Origin: an uncultured Bacilli bacterium
Lineage (GTDB): Bacteria; Bacillota_I; Bacilli_A; RF39; UBA660
Assembly: GCA_910577075.1 (NCBI GenBank)
Contig: CAJTKV010000009.1
Span: forward strand, 1 to 56,046
Length of the DNA stretch: 56,046 nucleotides
Direction: 5' to 3'
The notes under the pieces were generated by a model. It made no database searches. It was not told the DNA's origin and saw only the letters and a list, made by a program, of their open reading frames with translations. A program made the position numbers and the translations under genes. Positions 16,432 to 24,698 of this stretch are shown here, piece after piece; within the stretch, counting starts at the first letter, position 1, and every line of letters begins with the position of its first letter.

Positions 16432-16455
16432 CGAGTAAGAAATCACTCGTTTTTT
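16431..16455 (+). terminator. Intrinsic terminator of the mraZ operon
   Basis: CGAGT (16432-16436) / ACTCG (16445-16449), extended by a G-T pair, with an 8-base loop and TTTTTT. It shows the division cluster ends here, without murein precursor genes or ftsZ. Confidence 0.65.
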
Positions 16456-16486
16456 GTTGTTTTATGTTTTATTGATATGGCTTTTT

Positions 16487-16495
16487 TGCTATAAT
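16487..16495 (+). promoter_or_regulatory. Extended -10 promoter of protease gene
   Basis: TGC-TATAAT (TATAAT at 16490-16495), 25 bases before the start at 16521. Confidence 0.55.
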
Positions 16496-16520
16496 AATAC
16501 TATAGAGAGTAGTTGCAAGT

Positions 16521-18629
16521 ATGAAGCATATTAAAAAAGTTATATTTATGGTATTTTTATTTATATTTGCTAGTAGTAATATACTTGCCCTTGAAGTGTG
16601 CCATATGAGCACGGAATATAAAAAATGGCTTCTTTTAAGTGAAGAGGAAAAGGAAATCTTTGATGTCCCACCATATTGTGAGGAAAGTTTTATAAAGGAT
16701 AATTCTAAATTTGAAGTTAAGGCTAGTGATAAATATCGCGGTCTATTTTCTCGTTTTATCGAAGATTTAGATTCGGCAAGTGCAAGAGATAGCCGATATA
16801 ACGCTGTCGAAGAGGGCTTAGTAACTCCAGCCAAGGATCAGTATGGAACCAATAGCTGTTGGGCCTTTTCAGGTATATCTCTAGTAGAAACATCAGCTCT
16901 AAAAGAGGGATTGGGAACAATAGATTTATCCGAGCGTCATATTGAATATTCGATGACGCGTAATGCCTTTACGGATGGCACTAAAGATGATGGCTTAAAT
17001 CGTCAATTAGATGCAGGAGGAAATCCTTATTTTACCTCATCTTATTTCTTCAGACATGATGGACCGATAATGGAAAGTTCTATGCCTTATGAAAAAGTGA
17101 ATACAAAAATTAGTAAAAATGCACTGCCAAAGGGCAAAGCAGTTCTAGATATATCGGATTATACCACTCGTTACTACGATTTAACAGCAGGCTGTGAAAG
17201 TGCTCAGATTAATGTTATTAAAGATAAAGTCATAAAGTATGGATCGGTAGGAGTATCTATCTATTATCATGATGCCTTTCTAAAGAATTCCAAATATTAC
17301 TATTATAACGGTGGCAACTCGACAAATCATGCCGTCGTTGTCGTCGGTTGGGATGATTCTATCGCTACATCTGCCTTCCATAATAATCCTTCAACCAAGG
17401 GTGCATGGATTGTTAAAAATTCGTGGGGTAGTACCTATGGTGATAATGGCTACTTTTATGTCTCATATGGCGATAAAAGAGTATGTACTAATCTTTCCAC
17501 TTTTTCGGGAGTAACAGTTAATACCTATGACAATGCCTATAATGCTGCTGATACTTTGTCTAATTTATCATTCACGATAAATGGGAATATTTATGCCTCT
17601 GCTAGATTTAGCAAGAAAAGTAGTCAAAAAGAATATTTAGATAAGGTCAGTTTTGAAGTTACAACTAATAATAATTATACAGTTTATCTTTCTAATACCA
17701 ATAATCTAACCAATACAGGATCTTGGATTACTTTGGGAAGTGGTATTGCTTTGGAAAATGGTGTTAAAACAGTTAAATTTTCTCCCATTGAAATATCGGG
17801 AGATTATACCATAATCGTAAAATATTCTAATGGCTTATTCCCTGCTATGTGCAAGACAACTTACTCTGATAAAGATATGCACTATTTTATGGGCATAACT
17901 TCGGGACGCAATTTCTATTCCAATGATTTAAAGAAATGGGAAGATATGTCGACTGTTAAAGATAGTGCCTACTCGGGATGTGAACCAGTAATATATGCCT
18001 ATACCAAAAATGCCAATTCAGCGGATCCTTCTTTTGAAATAACATCATTTAATGGCACCAAAAATGAAGTATATGCTCGAAGTGATGACTATTATATTAT
18101 GAATGTAACATCTACAAATATATTGAGTTATCAAATGTTCGGTTTAAAAATATATAATAGTAAAGGCGTAGATAAAACAGGCGACTTTGAAATTAGCAAT
18201 ACATTAGCCAATGGAAGAGTAACAATTAAGCCTAAGGGGACATGTGGCGCTGATACTTATATTTTGAAACTAACATATAATGGTGTAACAAAGAGCAAGA
18301 GTTTTATCATTAAAGCTCTAGTAGAGTCGAGTAAATATAAGATAGATGGCGATTACATCATCGTCTCTTTAGGTCATGAAAAATCCTTATCAAAGGCGGT
18401 ATTTATCAACAATCTCAATATGTTTAATAATAACTACAAAGTTTTAGATAGTGCGGGAAGTGATATTACTTCCACGACGGATGTTGTTGGTACGAATATG
18501 AAGATAAATATTGGTGGCAAGGATTTTACTATTGTCTTAAAGGGCGATATTTCGGGAGATGGTCAGATTTTAAGTAATGATGCTTTACTTATAAGTCGTT
18601 TTTTGGTTAATTTACGAGATAGTTTGTAG
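16521..18629 (+). CDS. Secreted papain-like (C1A) cysteine protease with C-terminal dockerin-like repeat
   Basis: 702 residues with a signal peptide (about 1-24). The C1A peptidase domain (about 95-330) has the full catalytic set: Gln107 in KDQYGTNSCWAF, Cys113, His270 (STNHAVVVVGWDD) and Asn300 (VKNSWGSTYGDNG). A beta-rich region (about 345-500), like the lectin-like domain that follows bacterial C1A peptidases, and Ig-like segments follow. The last 27 residues are one dockerin-type calcium loop: Asp676-x-Ser678-x-Asp680 and Asp687, then LLISRFLVN. Real dockerins have two such repeats; this protein ends after one. It is 8 bases from the next gene, so they are probably made together. Confidence 0.9.
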   Translation: MKHIKKVIFMVFLFIFASSNILALEVCHMSTEYKKWLLLSEEEKEIFDVPPYCEESFIKDNSKFEVKASDKYRGLFSRFIEDLDSASARDSRYNAVEEGLVTPAKDQYGTNSCWAFSGISLVETSALKEGLGTIDLSERHIEYSMTRNAFTDGTKDDGLNRQLDAGGNPYFTSSYFFRHDGPIMESSMPYEKVNTKISKNALPKGKAVLDISDYTTRYYDLTAGCESAQINVIKDKVIKYGSVGVSIYYHDAFLKNSKYYYYNGGNSTNHAVVVVGWDDSIATSAFHNNPSTKGAWIVKNSWGSTYGDNGYFYVSYGDKRVCTNLSTFSGVTVNTYDNAYNAADTLSNLSFTINGNIYASARFSKKSSQKEYLDKVSFEVTTNNNYTVYLSNTNNLTNTGSWITLGSGIALENGVKTVKFSPIEISGDYTIIVKYSNGLFPAMCKTTYSDKDMHYFMGITSGRNFYSNDLKKWEDMSTVKDSAYSGCEPVIYAYTKNANSADPSFEITSFNGTKNEVYARSDDYYIMNVTSTNILSYQMFGLKIYNSKGVDKTGDFEISNTLANGRVTIKPKGTCGADTYILKLTYNGVTKSKSFIIKALVESSKYKIDGDYIIVSLGHEKSLSKAVFINNLNMFNNNYKVLDSAGSDITSTTDVVGTNMKINIGGKDFTIVLKGDISGDGQILSNDALLISRFLVNLRDSL

Positions 18630-18637
18630 GTGATATT

Positions 18638-19870
18638 ATGAAATTTAAGAGGATTTTTATATTGAGTATTTTGGGACTTATGACAGCCATTACAAGAGTT
18701 GATGCGGCCAATAATTTTGTTATAAGCGCACCTAGTAGTGCCAAAGTGAATACCAATTTTACAGTATCCGTTAAGCATAAGGGAGATACAATAGGTAGTT
18801 TGCAAATGGAAGTAGGTATAACTAATGCTGAGTGCAGTGTTGCAAGTACTTGTTCTGGTGGTGTAGCCAATTGTAAGGGCGGTTCTTGTTTAATGTCCTT
18901 TAATTTGCCAAATGGCTTAAAAGAAGGCAACAATATAATAACTTTAAGTTGTCATTCATCGGGTGGAGTGGCTAAATTTAATGCCAGTGTTGCCAACAGA
19001 GATGCTTGGGATGTTGAAGGTATGAAACAATTATCTATTTCTAGTACTTCCAAAAGTGTAACAATAGAAGGAACAATTGCAACAACCAAGAAAACAACTA
19101 CTCAAACGACAATTTCTAAAAGGCCAACGACAGGTAAAACAACTAAATTGTCGACCAAGTCTACGACTAAATCAACAACCAAATCGTCAACAACTAAAAA
19201 GACCCCAACAACGAAGAGTACCAAATCAACAGATTCTACAACAACCAAAAACACGACGATGAAAATGCCTTTTACTAGCGAGACTATTAGTACAACTACG
19301 GAAGATACGACGACAACTGAAGAGACAACGACCAGTACGACAACTGTCTATGTTCCCGATGATTTAAAATTGCGAGAATTAAAGATTGTTGGATATAATA
19401 TTAACTTTAAACCCAATTTATCTTCTTATACTATCAATGTCGATGAAGAGGTTAATGAACTTTATATAATAGCTTCTCCTGCCGATGAACAAACGGAAAT
19501 TGAAACAGTTGGACTAGTTGATATTGAAAATAAAGATTTTATTCAAATAAGAGTTTTTAATGAAAATGCCCATCATGAAATAAATTACAAGATAAATATT
19601 CGCAGAAACAAAAAAAACGATGAATCTTTCTCTTCGGGGAATTTCTTCTCTAACAGTTTCAAACTTATAACATTCTCGATGTTAGGAGTAATATTTTTCT
19701 TAATTATCTTCTTTACTATTAAAGGATTCCTAAACAAAAATAAACATAAAGAAAAAGAAGGTATTAGCAATCATGAATATACTAATGAAGATACTGAAGA
19801 ACTTATTCCTAAATCAGAAGAGGAATTAAAAATGTTATTTGATGAATTAGATAAAGAACATCAAAAATAG
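18638..19870 (+). CDS. Membrane-anchored surface protein with cohesin-like and cadherin-like beta-sandwich domains
   Basis: 410 residues. A signal peptide (about 1-23) is followed by a beta-sandwich of about 120 residues (PSSAKVNTNFTVSVKHKG, then IGSLQMEVGIT and a Gly/Cys-rich centre). The strand pattern resembles cohesin-type domains. A Thr/Ser/Lys linker of about 95 residues follows (about 145-238). Residues about 241-322 match the cadherin-like beta-sandwich pattern (LRELKIVGYNINFKPNLSSY-TINV). A membrane helix (about 342-365) and an acidic cytoplasmic tail follow. It is co-transcribed with the dockerin-bearing protease, so it may be its anchor. The cohesin assignment is tentative. The start follows AGGTGATATT. 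Confidence 0.8.
   Translation: MKFKRIFILSILGLMTAITRVDAANNFVISAPSSAKVNTNFTVSVKHKGDTIGSLQMEVGITNAECSVASTCSGGVANCKGGSCLMSFNLPNGLKEGNNIITLSCHSSGGVAKFNASVANRDAWDVEGMKQLSISSTSKSVTIEGTIATTKKTTTQTTISKRPTTGKTTKLSTKSTTKSTTKSSTTKKTPTTKSTKSTDSTTTKNTTMKMPFTSETISTTTEDTTTTEETTTSTTTVYVPDDLKLRELKIVGYNINFKPNLSSYTINVDEEVNELYIIASPADEQTEIETVGLVDIENKDFIQIRVFNENAHHEINYKINIRRNKKNDESFSSGNFFSNSFKLITFSMLGVIFFLIIFFTIKGFLNKNKHKEKEGISNHEYTNEDTEELIPKSEEELKMLFDELDKEHQK
19070..19350 (+). repeat. Thr/Lys/Ser-coding low-complexity linker
   Basis: About 280 bp of repeated ACAAC, ACGAC and AAATC triplets encode a Thr-rich linker. Such tracts are typical of extended surface spacers and are prone to length change. Confidence 0.7.
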
Positions 19871-19900
19871 GAGAAAAAGTCTTGTTTCTCTTATTTTTTT
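19869..19900 (+). terminator. Intrinsic terminator
   Basis: AGGAGAAA (19869-19876) pairs with TTTCTCTT (19885-19892, one G-T pair), followed by ATTTTTTT; it overlaps the preceding stop codon. Confidence 0.7.
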
Positions 19901-19910
19901 GTGATATTAT
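19882..19910 (+). promoter_or_regulatory. Promoter overlapping the terminator
   Basis: TTGTTT (19882-19887), 17-bp spacer, TATTAT (19905-19910) with upstream TG. The -35 lies in the loop and 3' arm of the preceding terminator. Confidence 0.5.
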
Positions 19911-19940
19911 AACTCGTAGCTTCAGAAAGAGGATTGGAAA

Positions 19941-20717
19941 ATGGATATAAAAATATTTGATGCTAAAGTTAAAATAATAAGTGAAGAGGAAATTGGCTAT
20001 AAAGTAGTATTCACCAATATTTACGGTGATGAAGAATTAGGATTTGAACTAGAAGTTATTTTTGGTTCTCATGTTGATACCTTCTTAAAATATGCTCGCG
20101 AGGGCTTTATCAAATTAGCCGTTTTAGATGGACGAATTATTGCCTTAGTTAATTCCGGTGACAAAATTGAACTTGTAAGAGATGTTATATTGCCAGAATT
20201 CAGTGGAAGAAAAGCTGATGAAAACATCAATTATATTAAAGAAAAATATGGCGTTTCTATCGATATACTAGAGGCTAAATTGGAAGATTTAGTAAAAACT
20301 AGTCATCTAAAAATAATGCCAATATCTATTACCGAAGAAAGTCAAGCTTATGAAGATGGAATAGCCTTAGATTTATCTAATAAAGATAAAGACGGAACAT
20401 ATCTTTACTGTCCATCAGGTTCTGCTCAATCAGCATTTATCTTAAGAATGGCTGGTTTAGAAACCGAAGACTACTCATCAGCATTAGAACTATTAATAGG
20501 TAAAGAACTTTATATTATTACCTGTAGTAGAGATGTTATTGCTATTGCCAACAAAGAGACGAAAGAAATATGCGTTCTAAATACGTTCTATACTCGTGGA
20601 GAAGATGACTATAATATAAGAAACGTTAAAATGTTAGAAGAGAAATACGGCATTGCTCCAAATTCTTTAGACAATCGTATTAAGATGTTGATTAAGAACA
20701 ATGAAGAATCAAAATAA
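19941..20717 (+). CDS. Unknown protein made of two related halves
   Basis: 258 residues, no signal peptide or membrane segment. The two halves share a pattern: (F/L)-I-K-L-A-V-L-D-G-R-I-I-A-L-V-N then N-I-N-Y-I-K-E-K-Y-G-V-S (about 55-120), and ELYIITCSRDVIAIAN then NVKMLEEKYGIAPNSLDNRIKMLIK (about 185-252). This indicates an internal duplication. Family not recognised. It has its own promoter and terminator. Confidence 0.7.
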   Translation: MDIKIFDAKVKIISEEEIGYKVVFTNIYGDEELGFELEVIFGSHVDTFLKYAREGFIKLAVLDGRIIALVNSGDKIELVRDVILPEFSGRKADENINYIKEKYGVSIDILEAKLEDLVKTSHLKIMPISITEESQAYEDGIALDLSNKDKDGTYLYCPSGSAQSAFILRMAGLETEDYSSALELLIGKELYIITCSRDVIAIANKETKEICVLNTFYTRGEDDYNIRNVKMLEEKYGIAPNSLDNRIKMLIKNNEESK

Positions 20718-20729
20718 GATTCTTTTTTT
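20704..20729 (+). terminator. Intrinsic terminator
   Basis: AAGAATC (20704-20710) / GATTCTT (20718-20724), 7-base loop and T run, overlapping the stop codon. Confidence 0.75.
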
Positions 20730-20757
20730 AATTATCTATTTTAAATAAAAAATATTG

Positions 20758-20766
20758 TGGTATAAT
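20758..20766 (+). promoter_or_regulatory. Extended -10 promoter of deacetylase gene
   Basis: TGG-TATAAT (TATAAT at 20761-20766); no clear -35. Confidence 0.5.
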
Positions 20767-20794
20767 AAAACTGTAAGAAAGTATGAGTGGCAGT

Positions 20795-22243
20795 ATGGCA
20801 GTAAAAGTAAAATGGAAAAATTTATTAATATTATTCATCGTCGTGTTTGTAATTACCTGTTTTGGTATGCTTTTTAAGTTTAATCAAAGAGGTAATGCTA
20901 AAGTTGAAATCAATTTAGTTGGCAATGATCACTTAAAATTATCCATTAATAAACCTTATATTGATGAGGGCGTAAAAGTGAAAATTGATAATAAAGAAGT
21001 GGATTTGAAAAACATTGAGTACAATGTTAAAAGCAATGTCGATGAAAAAGTTAAAGGTAACTATGAAATTGATTACGAGGTAATCTATAACGCCAATACC
21101 TATAAAGTTAAAAGATATGTCGAAGTCCTTGATGATATTGCCCCAACTTTAACTATAAACCAAGAATATGCAACACAATATAAATGTAAAAATAAAAATA
21201 AATTTAATTTAGATTATATCGCCGAAGATAATTATGATGGCATAATAACGGATAAAGTTAAGGTTAAAGTAGACAAAGATAGAGTAATTCTTTCCGTAAT
21301 TGATTCTTCTAACAATGAAACTAAAAAGGAAGTGCCATTAAAAATTATTGATGATGGTGGAGTAGATGTCATTGAATTAGTTGGAAAAGAGATTATTTAT
21401 TTGCCGCTAGGATCAACCTATGAAGATGAAGGCGCTATCTTAAAAGATGGGTGCGGAAACGCCACTGATGCCACTTTAGAAATTCAAAATGCTGTTGATA
21501 CGAGCAAGGCTGGAGAATATAGTGTAAACTATCAATATACTAATTCAGAAAATGCCGTAATTAAAAAGACTAGAAAAGTCATCGTCTATGATAAGAAAGA
21601 TAGCAAATACTATGAAGAACTAGATGCCAAAACTGTCTATCTAACATTTGACGATGGACCGGGACAATATACGCAAGAACTATTAGATATCTTAAAAAAA
21701 CATAATGTTAAAGCAACCTTCTTTGTAACTAACCAATTTAAAAAATATGTTCCTCTTATTAAAAGAGAATATGATGAAGGACATACTGTGGCTGTTCATA
21801 CATTAACTCATAAATGGAGCATCTATCAAAGCGTAGAGACATATTTAAAAGATTTTAATGATATGAATGATATAATTTATAAATATACTGGTGAAAGAGC
21901 GAGTTTATTTAGATTCCCTGGTGGTGGAAGTAATACGGTAAGTCGCAAATATGCTAAAGGTGTTGTCAAGGCCATTGCCAGTAAGATGACAGAAAATGGC
22001 TATGTATATTTTGATTGGAATGTTGATTCCAATGATGCCGGTGGCGCCAATAGTGATGCTATTTATAAGAATGTTATCGAAGGTATTGAGAGACATAAGG
22101 CATCAGTTGTCTTAATGCATGATATAAAGCGAAATACCATCGATGTCATTGAAGATATTATTAAATATGGTTTGGAAAACGGGTATACCTTTAAAACCTT
22201 AACAATATCTTCACCAACTGTACACCATCATATCAATAATTAA
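20795..22243 (+). CDS. Surface polysaccharide deacetylase (NodB/PgdA-like) with Ig-like domains
   Basis: 482 residues from the ATG at 20795 (one at 20783 is possible). A membrane anchor (about 8-27) leads to two or three Ig-like modules (about 35-265, with YEDEGAILKDG and GEYSVNYQYTNSENA of the bacterial surface-Ig type). The C-terminal NodB domain has all five motifs: TFDDGPG, H-T-L-T-H, RFPGGGS, DWNVDSND and VLMHD. Such enzymes remove acetyl groups from peptidoglycan GlcNAc, giving lysozyme resistance, or from other wall polysaccharides. The exact substrate is not readable from the sequence. Confidence 0.92.
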   Translation: MAVKVKWKNLLILFIVVFVITCFGMLFKFNQRGNAKVEINLVGNDHLKLSINKPYIDEGVKVKIDNKEVDLKNIEYNVKSNVDEKVKGNYEIDYEVIYNANTYKVKRYVEVLDDIAPTLTINQEYATQYKCKNKNKFNLDYIAEDNYDGIITDKVKVKVDKDRVILSVIDSSNNETKKEVPLKIIDDGGVDVIELVGKEIIYLPLGSTYEDEGAILKDGCGNATDATLEIQNAVDTSKAGEYSVNYQYTNSENAVIKKTRKVIVYDKKDSKYYEELDAKTVYLTFDDGPGQYTQELLDILKKHNVKATFFVTNQFKKYVPLIKREYDEGHTVAVHTLTHKWSIYQSVETYLKDFNDMNDIIYKYTGERASLFRFPGGGSNTVSRKYAKGVVKAIASKMTENGYVYFDWNVDSNDAGGANSDAIYKNVIEGIERHKASVVLMHDIKRNTIDVIEDIIKYGLENGYTFKTLTISSPTVHHHINN

Positions 22244-22272
22244 TTGATTTGCTTGCGTATTTATCTTATAAT
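22244..22272 (+). promoter_or_regulatory. Promoter
   Basis: TTGATT (22244-22249), 17-bp spacer, TATAAT (22267-22272), 27 bases before the ATG at 22299. Confidence 0.6.
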
Positions 22273-22298
22273 TTAAGTAAGTAGTGGAGGTATGCAGT

Positions 22299-23261
22299 AT
22301 GGCTCATCAAGAAGATAAAGTCTTAGATAAGAAGACTAAAGAAAATTTAAAAAAAGAGATATTGAATGAAATAAATACCGAAGTTAGACAAGATATTGTC
22401 GATAACATTGTTAGTGATATTAAAAAAGAGTTAGATAATGATTACAAAGAAGAGATAAAAAGACAAATCAGTGATGATGTCATCGAAGATGTCAAAGCCA
22501 ATATCAAAAGAGAACAGAATAAGTTAAATCGTCGCAAGACATTTAAAATAGTACGTCTTAATATCTATCTTATTGTCCTATTTGCCTTTTCCTTATTTTT
22601 GATATATCGTCTATATAAGACCGATAATCTAGCTATTTTAAAGAAAAATACAGAACCAACAACCACTATCACGACAACTACTGTCGTAAAAGACTTAAAT
22701 TGGTATATAAACAATTATGGATATCTAATCAATAATCTTAAGTTTACCAATTTTGAACTATTAAAAGGAAACTATAATATTAAAGAAATTCCCATAAAAG
22801 ATAAACTTGCTATGGTCTATAAAACTTTAGGAACAGAGAGCATTCATGTCGAGGGAACGATTTATACAATCGCAGAAGATGCCCTTATTGAAGAATATAA
22901 GAATTTGTTTGGCAGTATTGATGACTATATAGCTGCGGATTTTGAAGTTGATTCTCTAGATTTTGCCTATTCTGTAAGCAATAAACAATATATAAGTGTT
23001 GCTAAAAAGAATACGAACCCAGAATATGTCGTCAATAAGATTGTTGATATTAAGGAAAACAATAACGTCCTTACTATTGAAGCTTTGGTAGGAATCGTCA
23101 AAGATGATAAACTTTATAGTGTACTAGATTTGGATAACGAAGTATCTATCTATCGCAGTGGAAGTGACTTATCTGTTTATCGTGATTCCTTAACGCAAAT
23201 TCAATATAAATTTAAGAAGATAAATGATAAATATTATATCGATGGAATTAGTAGAAAATAA
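22299..23261 (+). CDS. Unknown single-pass membrane protein with cytoplasmic helical domain
   Basis: 320 residues from the ATG 8 bases after GGAGG. The first 80 residues are highly charged and helical, with repeating I-V-x-D-I-K-K-E-L and V-I-E-D-V-K-A-N-I-K patterns (coiled coil). A membrane helix (about 88-107) and a short Thr-rich spacer follow. The outer domain of about 190 residues is beta-rich and ends YYIDGISRK. The topology suggests a link between cytoplasm and cell surface; no family recognised. Confidence 0.72.
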   Translation: MAHQEDKVLDKKTKENLKKEILNEINTEVRQDIVDNIVSDIKKELDNDYKEEIKRQISDDVIEDVKANIKREQNKLNRRKTFKIVRLNIYLIVLFAFSLFLIYRLYKTDNLAILKKNTEPTTTITTTTVVKDLNWYINNYGYLINNLKFTNFELLKGNYNIKEIPIKDKLAMVYKTLGTESIHVEGTIYTIAEDALIEEYKNLFGSIDDYIAADFEVDSLDFAYSVSNKQYISVAKKNTNPEYVVNKIVDIKENNNVLTIEALVGIVKDDKLYSVLDLDNEVSIYRSGSDLSVYRDSLTQIQYKFKKINDKYYIDGISRK

Positions 23262-23285
23262 TTGAAATAAATTCAATTATTTTTT
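23257..23285 (+). terminator. Intrinsic terminator
   Basis: A 10-bp perfect stem AATAATTGAA (23257-23266) / TTCAATTATT (23272-23281), 5-base loop and TTTT; contains the stop codon. Confidence 0.8.
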
Positions 23286-23291
23286 ATTTGA

Positions 23292-23300
23292 TGTTATAAT
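23292..23300 (+). promoter_or_regulatory. Extended -10 promoter
   Basis: TGT-TATAAT (TATAAT at 23295-23300), 18 bases before the start at 23319. Confidence 0.5.
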
Positions 23301-23318
23301 AGCAATTGGTGAAAAGAA

Positions 23319-24149
23319 ATGAGTAAGAAGGAGTATGAAATTTATAATCTTAAAAAGGAAATCGAAAATGTTCAAAGAGAGCAAGAACCACTAAAAGAAC
23401 CAGAAGATAAAAATGCGAATAGTAGTATTTTCAATTTTACCAATCTTGCCTTGGTAATATCTGTAATTTTATTTATTGCATCTCCAAGTGTTGGGGTGTT
23501 TCTGTTAGCTGTTTTTCTTATGATTGCCGGCATCTCTCTAGATGTCTATATCGAGTGGCGCTATTTACTTGCCAAAAACGAAAATATTCCTGAGCCTCCG
23601 GTTTTTAAAAAGCATCAGGAATATTATTATGAAGAGATCAAATATGCCGAGGCATTAGAAGAGCAAATGACCGAAGAGAGAAGAAAATATCAGGAAGCCT
23701 TGGAAAGGCAAAATAAAAATAAGACTTACGATGAATCGCCAATCACGTATTCTAAAGATGATGAAATTAATTTTCTTGTCGAAGCTATTGAAGCCTATTT
23801 TGATTGTTACAAACTGCCACCATTAAAAGCGACAGATTATGAGTGGGATATCTTTTTTGATACGCTATATAGTGAATTTAGAAAAAGGGGAGTAAAAGAT
23901 GAGTTTTATCATGCTGTTTCCGAAGTTATTAGGTATACTCTTGCTAATGTACTAATTAACGAAAATGACGCTGTCACGATTGTCGATTTTGTTGCTAACC
24001 TAAGATATCTATGTAAAACCTCGCGAAATGAAGGAATTATACCAGATTATTTTGATATCCAAGATGTGCAAGACATTGAAGATAAGATGATGTTTAAGAT
24101 AAAAAAACAATCGAGAGAAAGACGTAAAAAATATCAAAAGCAATTATAA
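23319..24149 (+). CDS. Unknown membrane protein with C-terminal helical domain
   Basis: 276 residues. Two closely spaced hydrophobic helices (about 42-58 and 60-78) form a hairpin. A charged coiled-coil stretch (about 100-135, with EEQMTEERRKYQEALERQ) leads to a cytoplasmic alpha-helical domain of about 130 residues rich in Phe/Tyr/Asp. Both ends are probably cytoplasmic. No motif or family was recognised. The start is preceded by GGTGAAAAGAA. Confidence 0.7.
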   Translation: MSKKEYEIYNLKKEIENVQREQEPLKEPEDKNANSSIFNFTNLALVISVILFIASPSVGVFLLAVFLMIAGISLDVYIEWRYLLAKNENIPEPPVFKKHQEYYYEEIKYAEALEEQMTEERRKYQEALERQNKNKTYDESPITYSKDDEINFLVEAIEAYFDCYKLPPLKATDYEWDIFFDTLYSEFRKRGVKDEFYHAVSEVIRYTLANVLINENDAVTIVDFVANLRYLCKTSRNEGIIPDYFDIQDVQDIEDKMMFKIKKQSRERRKKYQKQL

Positions 24150-24160
24150 ATAAAATAAGA

Positions 24161-24195
24161 CATAAAAAAACGAACAATCTAATAGTTCGTTTATT
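24161..24195 (-). terminator. Bidirectional terminator after tRNA-Glu
   Basis: AAACGAAC (24168-24175) / GTTCGTTT (24185-24192), 9-base loop. On the minus strand the stem is followed by a T run, ending the tRNA transcript. It may also end the convergent gene. Confidence 0.7.
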
Positions 24196-24201
24196 TTCAA
24201 T

Positions 24202-24278
24202 TGGTGACCCGTACGGGATTTGAACCCATGAATGCATGCGTGAAAGGCATGTGTGTTAAACCACTTCACCAACGGGCC
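24202..24278 (-). tRNA. tRNA-Glu (anticodon TTC)
   Basis: A 77-base cloverleaf on the minus strand with an encoded CCA end. Acceptor stem GGCCCGT/ACGGGTC (one G-T pair), T arm with GGTTCAAATCC, anticodon loop CTTTCAC giving TTC. It lies 9 bases downstream of tRNA-Ile in the same transcript. Confidence 0.96.
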
Positions 24279-24287
24279 AAAACAAAA

Positions 24288-24364
<77 letters not shown>

Positions 24365-24384
24365 ATTTGTTTCAGTACTAGTTA

Positions 24385-24413
24385 ATTTTATCAAATACTT
24401 TTATATTAATCAA
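24385..24413 (-). promoter_or_regulatory. Promoter of tRNA-Ile/tRNA-Glu
   Basis: On the minus strand: TTGATT (24413-24408), 17-bp spacer, TAAAAT (24390-24385) with upstream TG, about 20 bases before tRNA-Ile. Confidence 0.6.
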
Positions 24414-24442
24414 GTATTTTTTTAACTATTTTCTAATTTATA

Positions 24443-24467
24443 TAAAAAACTAGCTTAATAACTAGTT
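24443..24467 (-). terminator. Terminator of tRNA-Lys
   Basis: On the minus strand AACTAG (24467-24462) / CTAGTT (24453-24448) with an 8-base loop, followed by a T run. It separates tRNA-Lys from the Ile-Glu unit. Confidence 0.55.
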
Positions 24468-24478
24468 AATTAACAAAA

Positions 24479-24554
24479 TGGTGTCCCCTTAGGGATTCGA
24501 ACCCTAGACCCACTGATTAAGAGTCAGTTGCTCTACCAACTGAGCTAAGGAGAC
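24479..24554 (-). tRNA. tRNA-Lys (anticodon CTT)
   Basis: A 76-base cloverleaf on the minus strand with encoded CCA. It starts GTCTCCTTAGCTCAG; the anticodon loop CTCTTAA gives CTT (codon AAG). A TATAAT box (24579-24574, minus) sits 20 bases upstream. It reads the AAG codon, so a separate TTT-anticodon tRNA-Lys is expected elsewhere for AAA. Confidence 0.96.
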
Positions 24555-24652
24555 ATCTCTTAAATACTTATTCATTATATCATATTTTCAAAAAAAATCT
24601 ACTATAAATTTTAAAAAAATGAAAAAAATGTATATTTATAATTTTTATTAGA

Positions 24653-24681
24653 TTTACATAGTTAAGTTAAAATGTTAAAAT
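24653..24681 (+). promoter_or_regulatory. Promoter of glycosyltransferase pair
   Basis: TTTACA (24653-24658), 17-bp spacer, TAAAAT (24676-24681) with upstream TG. An ATG at 24672 lies in the promoter, so the real start is 24699. Confidence 0.6.
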
Positions 24682-24698
24682 TAGACTATGGTGGTAGT

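Noticed and set aside
18600..18640. A frameshift that split a two-repeat dockerin between the protease and the next gene
   Set aside because: The second dockerin repeat is not found in any frame downstream; the next gene starts with its own ribosome binding site and signal peptide.
24672..24698. ATG at 24672 as the glycosyltransferase start
   Set aside because: It lies between the -35 and -10 of the promoter; the ATG at 24699 has a ribosome binding site.
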